A stretch of DNA of 64,000 nt from the NCBI GenBank assembly GCA_026261815.1, contig JAMPIT010000575.1:41145501-41209500 (forward strand), written 5' to 3'. Shown piece by piece: positions 1-12,342 of this stretch. Each line of letters begins with the position of its first letter. Position 1 is the stretch's first letter. The stretch comes from Monarcha castaneiventris obscurior (taxonomy: Eukaryota; Chordata; Aves; Passeriformes; Monarchidae). The position numbers were made by a program, and so were the translations under genes. The notes beneath the pieces were generated by a model. The model did no database searches. It had not been told where the DNA came from and saw only the letters and a program-made list of their open reading frames with translations.

Positions 1-171
1 CAGAGAGCCAACTGTGTGGAGTGGCACACTATGAGAAGGATTGAGATTTGAGCTGCCAGGAATGTTTCCTAGTCCTAATTTTCAGAGTCAACACTCAAAA
101 AATGGCATGTATGACTGAAGGGGATGACTCTCTGAAGTTAAGGTCGTTGAGGAAAAGCCTTTATAGCATGT

Positions 172-418
172 GATGTGACTATAGAAGGTGGGCTTAGATT
201 GGATTAGGAAGAAATTCTTTCCTGTGAGTGCGGTGACAAACTGAAACAGGCTGCCCAGGAAAGTTGTGGATTACCCACCCCTGGAAGCGCTCAAAGCTGG
301 GTTAGTGGTGGTTTGAGCAACCTGGTCTAGTGGAAGGTGTCCCTGCCCATGGCAGCAGGGCTGGAACTAAATAATCTTTAAGATCCCTTCAGCCTAAGAC
401 CTTCTATGATTCTATGAA
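172..418 (+). repeat. CR1 LINE, 5'-truncated 3' end
   Basis: The stretch carries the typical CR1 3' tail: a block like GGAAGAAATTCTTTCC near 208, GCTGCCCAGG at about 250, the GAGCAACCTGGTCTAGTGG block near 315, GTGTCCCTGCCCATGGCAG near 338, and the terminal ATGATTCTATGA at about 405-416. It is a degraded, truncated non-LTR retrotransposon copy with no intact reading frame. The 5' edge is approximate. The family call rests on recognising the avian CR1 3' consensus. Confidence 0.85.
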
Positions 419-3400
419 TTCTTGTAATAGAACTCTGTATAGAAAAGTGCAATAGTACCTCTAAACTCTGGTATGATGAAAAAATCCCAGGCATCCTCAG
501 CACTTGGCACACGGGTGGTTAAATCCTTGCAGACAATGCTGTACTTTGTTCTCCCTCTTTATACTAATTTTTACCTCTTTAACTTCCTGTGACAGGAAGC
601 AGCCTTGGAGGTTCATTGCCTAAGTCACTGCCTATGACCTGCTGATTTGCACAGGCCTTTTAATCAAACTCTGTGTGAAGAGTCCAAGAACCATCTCCTG
701 CTCCAGGAATGTGGCCATGTGGCAGGGACATGACCTGCCCAGGTTGTCCTTTGAGCTGGATACCACACTGATGCATGTGGGTGACACTGAGTCAGGCAGT
801 GCCTGTGCTCTGCCCAGGCTGGATCTCTTCCAGTTCACAGGCTGCCCAGGAAACACAGATTACCTAAATCCTGGCTTCTGTGCTCAAGATAACAAGGTCC
901 TGTAAGTTCTCTTTCAGGGACAGAGACTGTTTGCAGCTCCCTTTTGGGGCACAGATGGGGGAGGCATGGCCTTGTGGGTTCCTCTGTGGCTGGGTGAAGG
1001 AGGTGATGGGGAATGCCAAGGGGGAGGCGACTCTGGCTGTGTTGCTTCCCTCTCTTTACAACAGTCTTCCATTGAGGTATGTGGCCTGCAGCACTCAGGA
1101 TGACTGTAGCCATCCCAAGGAACCTCAGGGATGGACTTTGCCTGCTGGATATCCTTCTGTTGCAATAGCAGATGTTCACCATAGAAACACTCCAGCTCTG
1201 AGGCAGCGGTGTGTGTCGCTCTCCTGAGTCCTTGGCTCCATGGGCTGGAGAGATCCACATTCAGTCCATGAACTCTCACATCCCTTCAGGCTCAAAGATA
1301 ATTCCCACAAACTTTGAGGGCAGTGCTGTCAAATGTCCTGCCCTCTGGAATGTTCGTTTACCAGAAATCAATCTGAAGCCTCACTGAGGATTCCACTGAA
1401 GCCTCTTTGGCAATAAAATACCACTGTCACGCTGCATGATAGATCATACTCTGGAAAACACAGCCCTTGGTGGGAGCAGCCAGGTAATTTTGATTATCTT
1501 GACTACTTGTTTGTGAAATTTGGCCCCATGCCACACTTCGTAAGTATGTCAAAAGTTTCTATGTGCTTGAACCTGCCTGTGGACTGCTCAGTTTTCAAAA
1601 ATCCTGATGTGTGAAATGCAGTGTTGTGCTCTTCTGTGGGACCACCCTCCCAATGAACTGTTCATCCCTATGCCCTCTCTTCCCTCTGGTTGCCCCAACA
1701 GCAGTCACCTCCTGCATTTTATTTTACCTGCTGAACATACAGAATGAAGATGAGATGGCCAAACTGCTGCTAATATGAAATGCAGCTGCCATGGCTCGTG
1801 AGCACCTGGATTTTCAAGTTCAGATGTAGCAGTGAGGACAGTGTCCTTAGCTGCACAGAGGATTAGCCCAACTCCAGAGAAGCTGCTCACTGCTCAGAAA
1901 AGGCTATTTGGAACCAGTGCATGTGGCTACCCAGCCTAGGCCTCCTGGGCTGATGTTTCATGAGCTGAGGCCTGCCAAATGGACACCTACAGACAGTGTC
2001 TGCCTAGGAATGTGTTATTGCCATAGCTCATGATGTGTAATTGCACCAGTAAAACAATGACCCTTTCCTGATTAGTTTCTAAAAACAACCCACCCCAAAA
2101 CACTGCTTTAAAAAAGAAACCAAAAAAACCTAACTTGTGTTCTGATCTCCTGCCCCAAAGGGAAGAATTTTAGTTTTGTTCCCCCACAGTTTTTAATCAA
2201 ATCCTGTCCTTGACGAAACAAAAGTGAAAAACGGACTGAAACAATAAGAAAAAAGTATTTGAAGAGCTGCTGTGTTTACTCATAATTTCCTGCTATAGAA
2301 TTTCTTGTATTTTCTGTGGTTCCTAGAAATGGCAGAAGACCACAGGTCCAGTTTGTGAGATCACCTGTTGGGTTCCTGCCTTTGCTACATAAACCATGCA
2401 CTAAAAAACATGTATATCTGGAACAATCATTGACTCATTTATCCTTTTCCCTTGTCCTCTGATTTTAGTTATATTTGCTTCCTAATGATGTTACAAAAAT
2501 GTGAGACTTTGGAACAGCCTCCCTAGTGCCTTAACACTCTCACCTCCTCAGTAATGAACAGACAGGAAAAGGCACTTTGGGGTGGTGCATGTAATCCATT
2601 TAAAATGTCTATTTTAGGAGTTAATACAAAAACACATCGTAAAGGCATGTTTTTCTTTTCATTCAACTAGAAAGGCTGACCAGCTAAGATAGAAATATCT
2701 ATTCTATAGCCCTTATATATTTTACTAGATGATTCTCTCTTGCCAACTGCATCATTGTACCCTTTGTCCTCCTCTTTCCTGACATTCAGATTCTGCACCC
2801 TTTTTTGGTGTTTCCCGAGAGTTTTGTTGGTCAGCAGCTCTTTTTGTTTTCAGAGCTGCTGTAGCATGCCTGCCTTCTATAGCTCACTGCAGTGCCTGCC
2901 ATAGTGTTATGTTACAGAAGACAAACACGGATTGCTTTGCAGAGACTTGTTTTTTGTTCAACTATTTATTGAACAGAAGAAATTGGTTTACAATGAATTT
3001 TTTTCCTTATCTTTGTCTATGAAAAAGCCATAGTCTTTCTCTCTGAGGCTGGGCAAGTACACTGTAATGTGGGAGGCCTGACAACCTGCAAACAATGCAG
3101 CTGACAACTTGTCAGCTGAAGAGTACTTGTGTGTAATAACTAAAGGGACAAAACAACGTTTGACAAACAGGATATTGTATAAATGTGCTCATTTTCTGTG
3201 TGCAGGAGATTAGCATTGGGTAGAGAGGAGCTGACTGGAGGGGGAAAGAGATTTGAAAGGACCGAAACAAAAGAATAGTGCTCACAATCACTAAGTATAT
3301 GTATTTCAGTCTACAAAGTCTTGGCCCACAGGACTACATATCTGGATGCAGGATTGAGCAGCTTTGTATATACATGCAAAGTTTCATTTAAAAACAAATA

Positions 3401-6400
3401 AATTTTTAAATTACTCCATATAAGCCAGCAGAAGGGAAATCACTGTGGTAACACGGAAGTATGCTGCATCTTTTATAGCAATTGCTGTGTATTGAGAAAC
3501 GCAGCCTCAGAAGCTGTAACCTCATGAGCTGCCTAGGCATGAATACCACTATTGTTTCCAAGAAAGAAAAACAAAACCACAAAAAACAGAAACTCCTCCA
3601 GTCCTGGGCCAATGCCAAACTCTTGTATATACTTTCAGTGGAAGATAACCCGCTTAATTTTGGAAATGTTCTCACAGTAGCTTATTTTGCACTTGTAACT
3701 GTGTGGCCAAGTGAAGGAGACAGTGTTCTGGAGACCTGCAGTATGTGTTTGACAAAGTTCAGACACAAACCATTTCTAGTTAGAAATGCATCCAAAACTG
3801 TATTAGGAAGAGCTTTGAGATAGGATAAAAGTTAGTTTTCTTTAAAATCAAACTAAGGAAGTCATAAGAAAGTGGCAAGAGGCCGGTATCAAGCCTCAAG
3901 ACACTGGTACTTTATTCAGATGCTTGCATTTGTACTTCTCAATGTGCAGGTGGTGCTAGAAATCATGCTGTGTGTTTAAGGCTTCAGCACATTTGATATT
4001 GAGAATTCTTCTGTGCCAGCACTTAGATGGTAATTTAATCTTCACTATTCCAGAGCCTGAAGGGAGCATAGCACCTTGTGTTTCAAAACTGGTGGTCCAG
4101 TCTGCTTTAAATACGTGCTTTATCCTCAGAGCAGGATAAAATCCATCTCATGTCAGCTTATGACATTAATGCTTTTTAAAGTAGTGACTTAAAGCCTCAG
4201 AGGCTGGGGCTTAATTTTCCATATGCTGTACAAGCACATTTTATCAGGTTTTTCTTTTTGTTCAAAACACGCTCGTACTTTCTTGTGTGTTAGGAATGGA
4301 GTGCTTTGTTTCTTGATCTTGCACAGTGGGAGGATGGGAGAATCTTACCTCGGCCCTTCTCTTCACAGTCTTTGATCTCACTGATCTTTAGGACAGTGCT
4401 TTTTTCAGCTGAAAAAGGTCTTTCTCTGCTGAAATAACTCAACAGAGAAACAAAGGACCCTTTGCTTCCCCAAGGCTACTGTACCCTCTGTCTCAGCAGC
4501 ACAGTGGAGTAATGAACACAGCATCTAACTCCTGCTTTCCAAGGCAGCTGTGCTCGCTGCCACTCTGAATTCCTGACTCAAGAATGTTTCAATTTGCATG
4601 CAAACTTCTTTTTCCCTAAAAATCTTTGTTCATAAGGACTGGAGTGACTTTTTGGATTATCACAATTAGTAACACTGAACTTCAGATAATAGGCCCAGAT
4701 TATTGTACTAGAGGTTGAGATGGTTTTCATTACATAAAGAGATTATCTGATACCAGGAATGTCTGGTACTGGCTGGTACTGGGATAGATGGATTTTAGGT
4801 CAGTGCAGCCACTGGTTGATGCTAAATTACGCCCTGTCAGTATATTCTTTGTTTTCTGAGTCTGAGGTGGTCCTTCTGAATAAGTATACAGGAACAGAGC
4901 AATTTTTCTCACTAGTCCACTAAAAAAAAAACAAGTGAGTATTCAGCATGACATCTAGTGTCATTTTAGCCTGATTTTGGCATCTCATTTATGCAATAAT
5001 TTTTTTGTATAAGAATGTATCTGTCTGTGCACTCCATCCCAATAGCTTTTCAATTCTTTGAACAATTTAATAGCAAATCTGTCAAAATTTGACAGCAAAT
5101 TCCAGTTTCTAGAAACCCAGTGCTCTAACTTTGTCATAAATAGCTATTTATATTTACTCAATTGGCACTTGTTGTTCCTCACACGAATGCCCTTCCTGTT
5201 CATGTATCCAATGGGTACTGGTATGTAGGTTAATAATCAATTTGTGGCTACTAGCCAAAAAATACTAGCTGAACCTCTTATCAAAGACTCATCACACTTC
5301 TTCTGTTTCCACTATGTTTTTCCTCTAATATATTCTCATGAAAATATTACAATTTAAAGTCTAAAAGAATCTTTTTTTTCAGTAGTGCATGCTACATTAC
5401 TTTTAATTTGTTTATTCCTGTAAGTCCTAAGAAGTGAAAGTGAAAGCATTTTCAGTACAACTATGATTCCTCTTATTTCTCAAAATATTCTTAAGAAACT
5501 GTGCAGCAGAATATAAAAATTGAAAGCTCAGCTTCCTTCAGGCTGCAGTTTTAGTACCATTTGGCACCAGGATTACCCTAAGCAGCCCCCACTTCTGTCA
5601 TTTAACCCTGTGTCTACTACAACTGTTTGTGCCATCGTTGTTCAAGTTGAGCTGATTTATGGCTTGTTCAGTTTGCATGCAGGGGCTTGGGGTTTTTTGG
5701 TCTTGCTGTAAATCACAAATCGGTTTCCCACAAGCTGCATTGGGAACTCAGGCACAGAGATCAGATTTCTGGTTCTGCTTACAGAATTAGGGCCTTATTT
5801 TGCATGCTGCGACAGAAGGCTTAAGCTCCCCTTTGTATGTGGGTTTGTGGAAGTTAGTGTGTTCCCATGTGCTTATGTGCCATTTGAAACTGTGATGTAG
5901 ATACTTCGGGAAACTTCATCTTGTATCTGTAGGCTCTGAAGGGACCATTTAATTTCTGAGGTATCTGGTCTTTTAAACAGAACTCTTTGTCAAGGCAGTC
6001 ACCCATTTTCTAGGTAAAGCGTGATGGAATCGCATTTAGCGTGATTGACAAATCACTTGTATCTTCCTGAACCTAGCAGCAGTAGTGGTAGAAAACCTCC
6101 AGTGTAATCCTCAGGAAATTAAACAGTGCCACATCTGATTGTCTTTCAGTTGAAGGAGTATTGCCATAAAAAAATTCTCCAAGAACATGAATAGCAACAG
6201 CTACTTCAACTAAAGCAAATTAAACACCTTAGGAAGGTTTTAAAATCTGCAGAGAGATGATGAGGAATAGATGAGGGAAATTAGATCTAGAGAAATTTTC
6301 TTACCCTGACAGCAGGAAGTAACTTGGAGTCAAAGCAGACAACCTGCTGTTTAGAAAGACAACTCCTTTGGAAAAAAAAAAACAGGAATGAGGAGCTCTG

Positions 6401-9400
6401 AATTGACACAATTTGAAGCAGTTGAATAGAACCCTTTGGTTTCCTTGATATATAGGTGGTCCTTTTTCCACATGAATTCAGTTTATTTTAGTCCAGTCAT
6501 CTCTGCTTTGGCATTCTTCATGTTCCCATCTCCTGCTGAATGTATGTTTGTTATACCACCAGGAGAACAAAATGGTATTCCTAGAAGCAGACAACAACAC
6601 TTTTCTAAGTGAGCAGATTCTCCAATCTAAACAGGTAATTGAATCAACATTTACCAAGATCTTCTTGCAACTCATTCTGATTATTTTTTATCTTCCAAGT
6701 AAATATTAATGAGAGTTTCTGACTGATTTAAAAGCCTCAACTTATTCAGTGTGGCTTTGATATGCTCTTTAGACTATTCATGGCTAATGGGAGAATTTAT
6801 CTGAGCACTAAATGTGAGAAAGCCCACAACTGACTTAGGTAAACCTAAACTTTTGTACTCGTGATCCTTTGCGTAGGAGGATGTGGAAAAGAAAACTCTT
6901 GTCTGTGTGCAAAGGGAATGGAAACTTTGCAGACTGTGAATGTACTGACCTTCAGCAAGGGAGCAGCAAGATGGTTTTTTTTTCCTTGAATATTTAGGCT
7001 TATCACAATGAGTCAAGGATGCCCTTAATATCTAGATATTATATTTGTCCCTTGTGATTTTTTTTTTTTTGCTACATGTCCAAATGCAATTAAAAAAGTT
7101 TCATTTAAAAAAAGAAGAAAAGTAATCATTATTGCTGGTGTAGATGCCCTTGTCACCAGAACTGTGGGAAAAACAGAAACTCTCCGACAACATCTTTTCA
7201 GTGTTAGAGAATGAAGGCATTACTTTATTCCAGCCAGGATGTGCAACAGAAATTATTTCACCTACACATGCCCGGGTTGTGCAGTGAAAATCATTCCATC
7301 ATACATGGTTCTTTTACCAGACTTTTCACATATTTATACATTAAAACTCCAAAGAAATTAACGTTCATTGGTCTTAAATCTGGTCCTTGTTCTTTGGTTC
7401 TCTTACCTAGGTATCTCTGGCCACTCCCAATCTGTGGATGTTAAGGTAAAGCTCATCAGGCCTCTCCCGGACAAGAGAGTTTTTGAAGAGAAACTTCAAT
7501 TCCCCTCCCTCTGGGCAAAAGCGAACAAACCCGCGACTAAATTTACAAAAAAAAAAAAAAAATTAGAAGTTTCTGTGTTTAGTCAAAACGAAGTGGGCAG
7601 TTTGCACCCACGGAGATTATCAAAACATAGCTTGTCTGATCTCATGTTTACAGGATGTCAGAATTACTCTGCTCTTGGGACTTGGCTTCATTTGTAAATT
7701 GAGTAGATAATGCAACTTTTATCTACAGCTGGTATTTTTTGCCTCAAGTTGGCTTTTCCCAAGTTTTCCTTAATATTCTTTTTTTCATATTTCTCTCATC
7801 ATTATCTTCCCCTTATGTCCAGAAGGAGTTGAGGAATTCCTTCCAAAGCTTTTGTGGGACCCTAATCAGCATCTTAGGTCAGTTCACTGCTCGAATGGGG
7901 GTTGATGCTTGCAGTGATGCCAACACTACGGAGTTCAGAATAAGCAGGTCATGTTCCATGGAGGCATTTGATACTTTTGGAAAGCTGAAAAATACCAGTG
8001 ATAAAACCAGTGATTACTGGTTTTATTTTTTAATACAGGTTTTACAGGCGGGTTTAGATTTGTGGGAGAGTGGGTACAGGAGTCAGAAGCAATGGAAAGG
8101 CAAATAACTGTGTGTTTCCTCCATCTCTCCTCTTCACAGATGTTTAGAGGTGTGTTACAGAGGCACTACTAAAGCCAGATGTTTTAATGTTGTGGAAGGT
8201 GGTAAACTGGAGAATGCATCAGAGAAGGATGGCAGTGTGATGGCATTCAGCAGGCCTTTCAGAGACTCGCAGTTACATCAGGTACTTCAAGGGCTGGCCG
8301 TGCTACTTGGTGTGATAATGCACTCATGCTGCAGGGTCACTGCCTTCCACCTCCAGAAATTTGGTCTCTCACCTTTGCTATTTCAGTCAACAATACCATG
8401 AGGTTTATTTTCATAAACACTGGTAATGTGGCAGTGGCACTTTTATTAGCACTTTGACCTTTGCAGTTTCCTTTGGCTGAGGACAGCTTTATCTGAATGC
8501 TGCCTTCTCCCCCTCTATCCAGAGCTAAGAGCCTGCAAAGCAGAGGGCCTTGTTTGCCCCACTCACTGGTTTTTAGGTCAAGACTGTGACCTTAGAAGGT
8601 TGCTGCAGCTGGTGAAAGGACTGGAATAAGGAACAGTCCTAGTGATAGCCACAGCCAGAGAACGAAAGCCAAAGCATTTAGCTTTGGACAGGGCTTAAGC
8701 ACCACCGCTGTCCTCTTACTCTGCCTCTGGAGAGTTACTCTGGCCCCAGGCTGAAGCCAGACACAGAACGCTAATGATAATGCACTGTTCCTTAGGAATT
8801 TCAGTTCTAAGAAAAACCCTTAAGTTACATTCTTACTTCATGTCCTTTGCGCAAAGGACTATCCATCATTGCAGCTAAGTGGGGAAAGATCCCTCTTACC
8901 TCTGCCTCTGAAAAGGGAAGAAATTACTGGCAATGGGGTGCTGCTGCTACACTGAATGAGGCAAAGCAAGCAGAAAAAGCCTGACAGCTCAGGACAGCTA
9001 CACCTCTTTTTCTGCTATCACAAGCATTTTAGCCTGCTTTTTATTTTCTCCCCCTCCCTTCCTCCATTGCGACATGAGGCTGTCAAGCACAAAGGGTGAA
9101 CCTGAAACTGCTCGCCTTGAGGCCTGGGAGGGGAGGAAATAGCAGTTTATATTGCCAGATTAGCAGGAGGCCAAGGGTACAGAGGGGCAAGGGCAGATAG
9201 TGGCTGCGGGTGGAGTGCCATAAGGGAGGGAGGGATGCAGGAGACTTAAGGAGGAACACTGGGTTAACTCGTCTTGGGAGAATGTGCGGTAAGAAGTCAA
9301 GAATCTGTTACAATAGATCAATATAACTTCATCTGGGGAGTCCTGCTTGAAGTTCCAAAACTGGGGATAACCAAAGTAAATCTTTAAGCACTTGCAATTA

Positions 9401-10240
9401 AAGCCACATACAAATACAGAGCTCAGTTCCTTGTGTGACATTGAACAGTCCCCTATGTCAAACAAAACTCTAAATACCACACCTCATCACTCTTCACATA
9501 AGGTATTTGAAGGGCTGGCTCCGTTTTTGAACCTTCTCTTCCCCATGTCAGTAAGCTTCCTTCAAACAACGTCAGGGCTCTGACAACCATTTTAAAATTT
9601 AAAAAGAAGTTTTTAACTTTCTTTTTTTCTGCAACTGCTACAAAGCAAATGTTTCTCTATCATTATGTGATGTTTAACAGTGTTACAGTAGAAGCTGTGC
9701 TGTAATAGATGTCACTGCCGCAGTTCAAATTTGACAAATTTGACAACAAAAATACAGATAGTATTGCTCTATATGATAAATGTCTTCACATATGGCAGGA
9801 AATTTGAAAGAGTTTTAGAAAATAAATGAATGAGTCTCTTGCAAACTCATCTTACTGGAAGTCTGATACAGAAAATTACCCACTATGTCATAATGCTGTT
9901 ACACTTCCTTTATTTTTACTCTTCAGTTCTCAGTTGTGTAAACACCCTACTACCAATCTGTCATCACAAAACGGGGGCTTTTTAAAATCTCTTATCTGCT
10001 GTTTGTTCATAGGAAATGCCAGACCATGACTGTGCTGGGACATTTTGAGCTTTTGGTCAGCGTTCTGGTAGGTGCTGTGGAACTTTTTTTCAGATTTCGA
10101 TATGCAGAGATACTGTCTTAAACCTCTCCAGCGGAAATTTATGGTCTTATTTTGTCTTCCTCTTGTTCTTCCCCCGTGACTTTCAGTGACCAAAGTCTTT
10201 CATCGGTCATGTTGTTTCCTCTTGCAGACTGCAGCTGCTT
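419..10240. other. Intergenic region upstream of BIRC2
   Basis: I see no supportable gene here. Open frames are short, often lack ATG and match no family I recognise. A block at roughly 630-1280 is richer in GC than its surroundings and is open in several frames on both strands, but shows no recognisable protein. An ISRE-like GAAAGTGAAA lies at 5436-5445. Poly-A runs occur at about 7550. No BIR-, CARD- or RING-like coding sequence was found, so no second cIAP gene lies within this 9.8 kb. Confidence 0.6.
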
Positions 10241-10492
10241 ATACTAGGAAATGCGGCCGAGTAACTGTGTTTTACGCTGGTGTCACGGAGCGAGGGTGAA
10301 GCCGCGGGGTTTGCGGCGAGCTCGGCCCCCGCCGCCGGCCCAGGGGAGCGGAGCCGCGTGTGCGGCCCGTGCGGCGGGAGCGCGGTGCCGGCACCCGCGG
10401 GGCCTCGCCTGCCCCCGAACGGCACCGGCGGCCCGGGCCCCCGGCAGCGGCGCCGCCCCTCCGGCCGCCCCCTTCCCGGCTGCCCGCGGGCT

Positions 10493-10502
10493 GGAAATCC
10501 CC
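10493..10502. promoter_or_regulatory. NF-kB site 1 (GGAAATCCCC)
   Basis: The ten bases fit the kB consensus GGRRNNYYCC. They sit in the BIRC2 CpG island, about 350 bases upstream of the proposed first-exon donor. NF-kB control of cIAP genes is established in mammals and chicken, so this is a plausible functional element. Binding is inferred. Confidence 0.6.
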
Positions 10503-10519
10503 GCCCGGGAAGCACACCC

Positions 10520-10529
10520 GGGATTCCCC
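10520..10529. promoter_or_regulatory. NF-kB site 2 (GGGATTCCCC)
   Basis: This is a full match to GGGRNNYYCC, 27 bases downstream of the first kB site. Two close sites are less likely by chance than one, although C-rich promoters raise the background. It would place BIRC2 under NF-kB feedback, since cIAP1 itself regulates NF-kB signalling. Confidence 0.65.
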
Positions 10530-10805
10530 CGCCGGCAGAGGAAAGTACCCAAGGTTCCCACTGACGGGCCGCCGCCCCCGCAGCGCCTGGAAGGGCGGAG
10601 CCCCGCGCCGAGGCCCGCACAGCTCCGCCCCCGGCCGCCGCAGCACGGCGCTGCCGGCCCGGCAAGGGCGGGGCTGTGCCCGCCCCGTCAGGCGGTGCCT
10701 GCGCCCGCCCCGAGCGCCCGGGCCCTGCCGGGCTGGCGTTTGCCGGGCGGGGCGCGGCCGGCGGGGGCTCCTCTTCCCCCACGCCCTGCCAGGCACCGCA
10801 TATAG

Positions 10806-10849
10806 GCTGGGCCTTGCTGGGGGCCGCTGCGGGACCCTGCTCGGAGGCC
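10806..10849 (+). other. BIRC2: Candidate untranslated first exon of BIRC2
   Basis: The 3' end is set by a strong donor, GTGAGTATGG, starting at 10850. The 5' end is a guess. The coding exon has only six bases between its acceptor and the ATG, so a separate upstream 5' UTR exon is required, and this is the best candidate in the CpG island. An extra untranslated exon around 12166-12290 is possible, with acceptor CTTCCTTACAG ending at 12165 and a weak donor GTAGTT near 12291. Confidence 0.4.
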
Positions 10850-11666
10850 GTGAGTATGGCGATGGCGGGGGCGGGGGGTGGGAGCGGGCCGGGGCCCTGC
10901 CGGGAGGGCGCTGCCGTCCGGGGGCGGGGGGTACCTGTGCCTGTGCTCTGTGCCCGTGCCCGGTGTGGCGGCGCCGGCGGGGGCTGAAGGGGCTGTGCGG
11001 CCCCAGGCCGTGGCCGCCGGCTCTGGAGGGGATCGCGGGTGCCCCGCTGGAGCCCGCTCGGGGAGCGGGGCTCGGGCCCGCGGGGGGACGCGGAGCGTGG
11101 GGCTGCCGCTGCCGGGGCTGGGGCCGCGCTTAGGCCCCGCCAGGCGGGGTCCGGTGCCTTAGCGCAGGGGGCTGTTTCTGCAGTGCTGTGTCATCGTGAC
11201 TGAGTCTTTCCTGGAAAAACTTAAAAAACCGATCCTCCAGACCAAACTACTAAATATGTAATTTTGTATTTATTCATAGCTACATATATAAAAACCCTTT
11301 GAACTTTGTGTTTGGCCTTACCTGAATTGTTGGGGAAGTTCGGTTTTGCTGGTGTCCTATGCTTCAGATATAGTTGGATTTACCTAAATAAGAAAATCCA
11401 GTACTCTTTAAGTCAGTGTTGGGTCATCATTGTTTGAGAATCTGCAAGCTTAGACCAATTTAAATGGATACAAATTCTTTAGTACGGGATCTCACCTTTA
11501 GTTGTACAGCTTGTGGTCAAGTAGCCTGATTAATCCATCTGCCAAAAAGTTCTGCTTGTGGGTTAAACAGTTTTGCATATGCGTCAATAACAGGGAAATG
11601 AAGTGTGTGAAATCCACTCCATATCACAGTGTGTAGAGTTGACTCCCTGAAACTTTCTACCTGACA

Positions 11667-12060
11667 TTAGACAGGCAGAGAAACTTGGGACTGTTCAGCC
11701 TGGAGAAGAGAAGGTTGCATGGAGACCTCATAGCAACCTGCCAGTATCTGAAGGGGATCTACTGGGAAGCCAGAGAGGTACTCTGACAAGAACTGTAGTG
11801 ATAGGACAAGGAGTAATGGGTACAAACTGAAAGAGAGGAAGTTTATGTTAGATACTAGGAAGGAATTCTTTACTGTGAGAGTGGCAAGACACTGGAACAG
11901 TTTGCCGAGGGAGGTCGTGGACACCCCAGTCATGGCAACGTTCACGGCTGGATTGGATGTGGCTCTGAGCAACCTGGTCTGCTGGAAGGTGTCCCTGCCC
12001 ATGGCAGTAGGGATTGGGACTAGATTAAGGTCTCTTCCAACCCTTAACATTCTATCATTG
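11667..12060 (+). repeat. CR1 LINE fragment in BIRC2 intron 1
   Basis: Recognisable CR1 3'-region blocks appear in order: GACTGTTCAGCCTGGAGAAG near 11691, GTGATAGGACAAGG near 11799, a GGAAGGAATTCTTTACTGTG-type block near 11859, GAGCAACCTGGTCTGCTGG near 11968 and GTGTCCCTGCCCATGGCAG near 11990, then a decayed ATTCTATCATTG tail. It lies in the same orientation as BIRC2. The 171-codon antisense open frame over it is not a gene. Confidence 0.9.
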
Positions 12061-12301
12061 CGAAAGAGCTTATGTTGTTTCAATTTATGTAATTTCTGTT
12101 TGCATAGACATTGCATGTACCTCATCTTGTGTATTTTAAAACACGCCTCGTTTTCTTCCTTACAGGTTTTGTTCTGCCCCAAAAAATTGAATGATTGAAA
12201 CTACAGATACTTACAATTTCTTCTTGAGAACAGTCAGTGTCAATATGGAGGCGTAGGCACCTTAGAAGGGACTTCAGTCTTAACTCTGGGAGGTAGTTCT
12301 G

Positions 12302-12342
12302 TGCAGAAATAAAGAAACTAAGGCAGAAATAAAGAAACTAAC
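12302..12342. repeat. 20-bp direct repeat, two copies
   Basis: GCAGAAATAAAGAAACTAA occurs twice back to back, a recent local tandem duplication in BIRC2 intron 1. I see no functional signal in it. Confidence 0.8.

Larger units (their letters stand above)
10250..11160. promoter_or_regulatory. BIRC2: CpG-island promoter of BIRC2
   Basis: Base composition switches abruptly from AT-rich flanks to very GC- and CpG-rich sequence with several GGGCGGG-type Sp1 boxes, as in broad housekeeping promoters. A weak TATA-like ATATA sits at 10800-10804. A good splice donor, GGAGGCC followed by GTGAGTATGG, begins at 10850 and probably ends the untranslated first exon. Two kB sites lie at 10493-10502 and 10520-10529. 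The transcription start cannot be fixed from sequence. Long GC-rich open frames on both strands here are a composition effect. Confidence 0.85.

Noticed and set aside
7739..8107. 122-codon plus-strand open frame with a hydrophobic start
   Set aside because: It begins at TTG rather than ATG, has no recognised domain and lies in plain intergenic sequence. Most likely chance.
10207..11162. Several long open frames (94-257 codons) on both strands around the BIRC2 promoter
   Set aside because: They are Pro/Arg/Gly/Ala-rich in every frame, which is what CpG-island composition gives when stops are rare. No domains and no splice logic.
11667..12182. 171-codon antisense open frame in BIRC2 intron 1
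   Set aside because: It lies over a CR1 fragment and has no known protein features.
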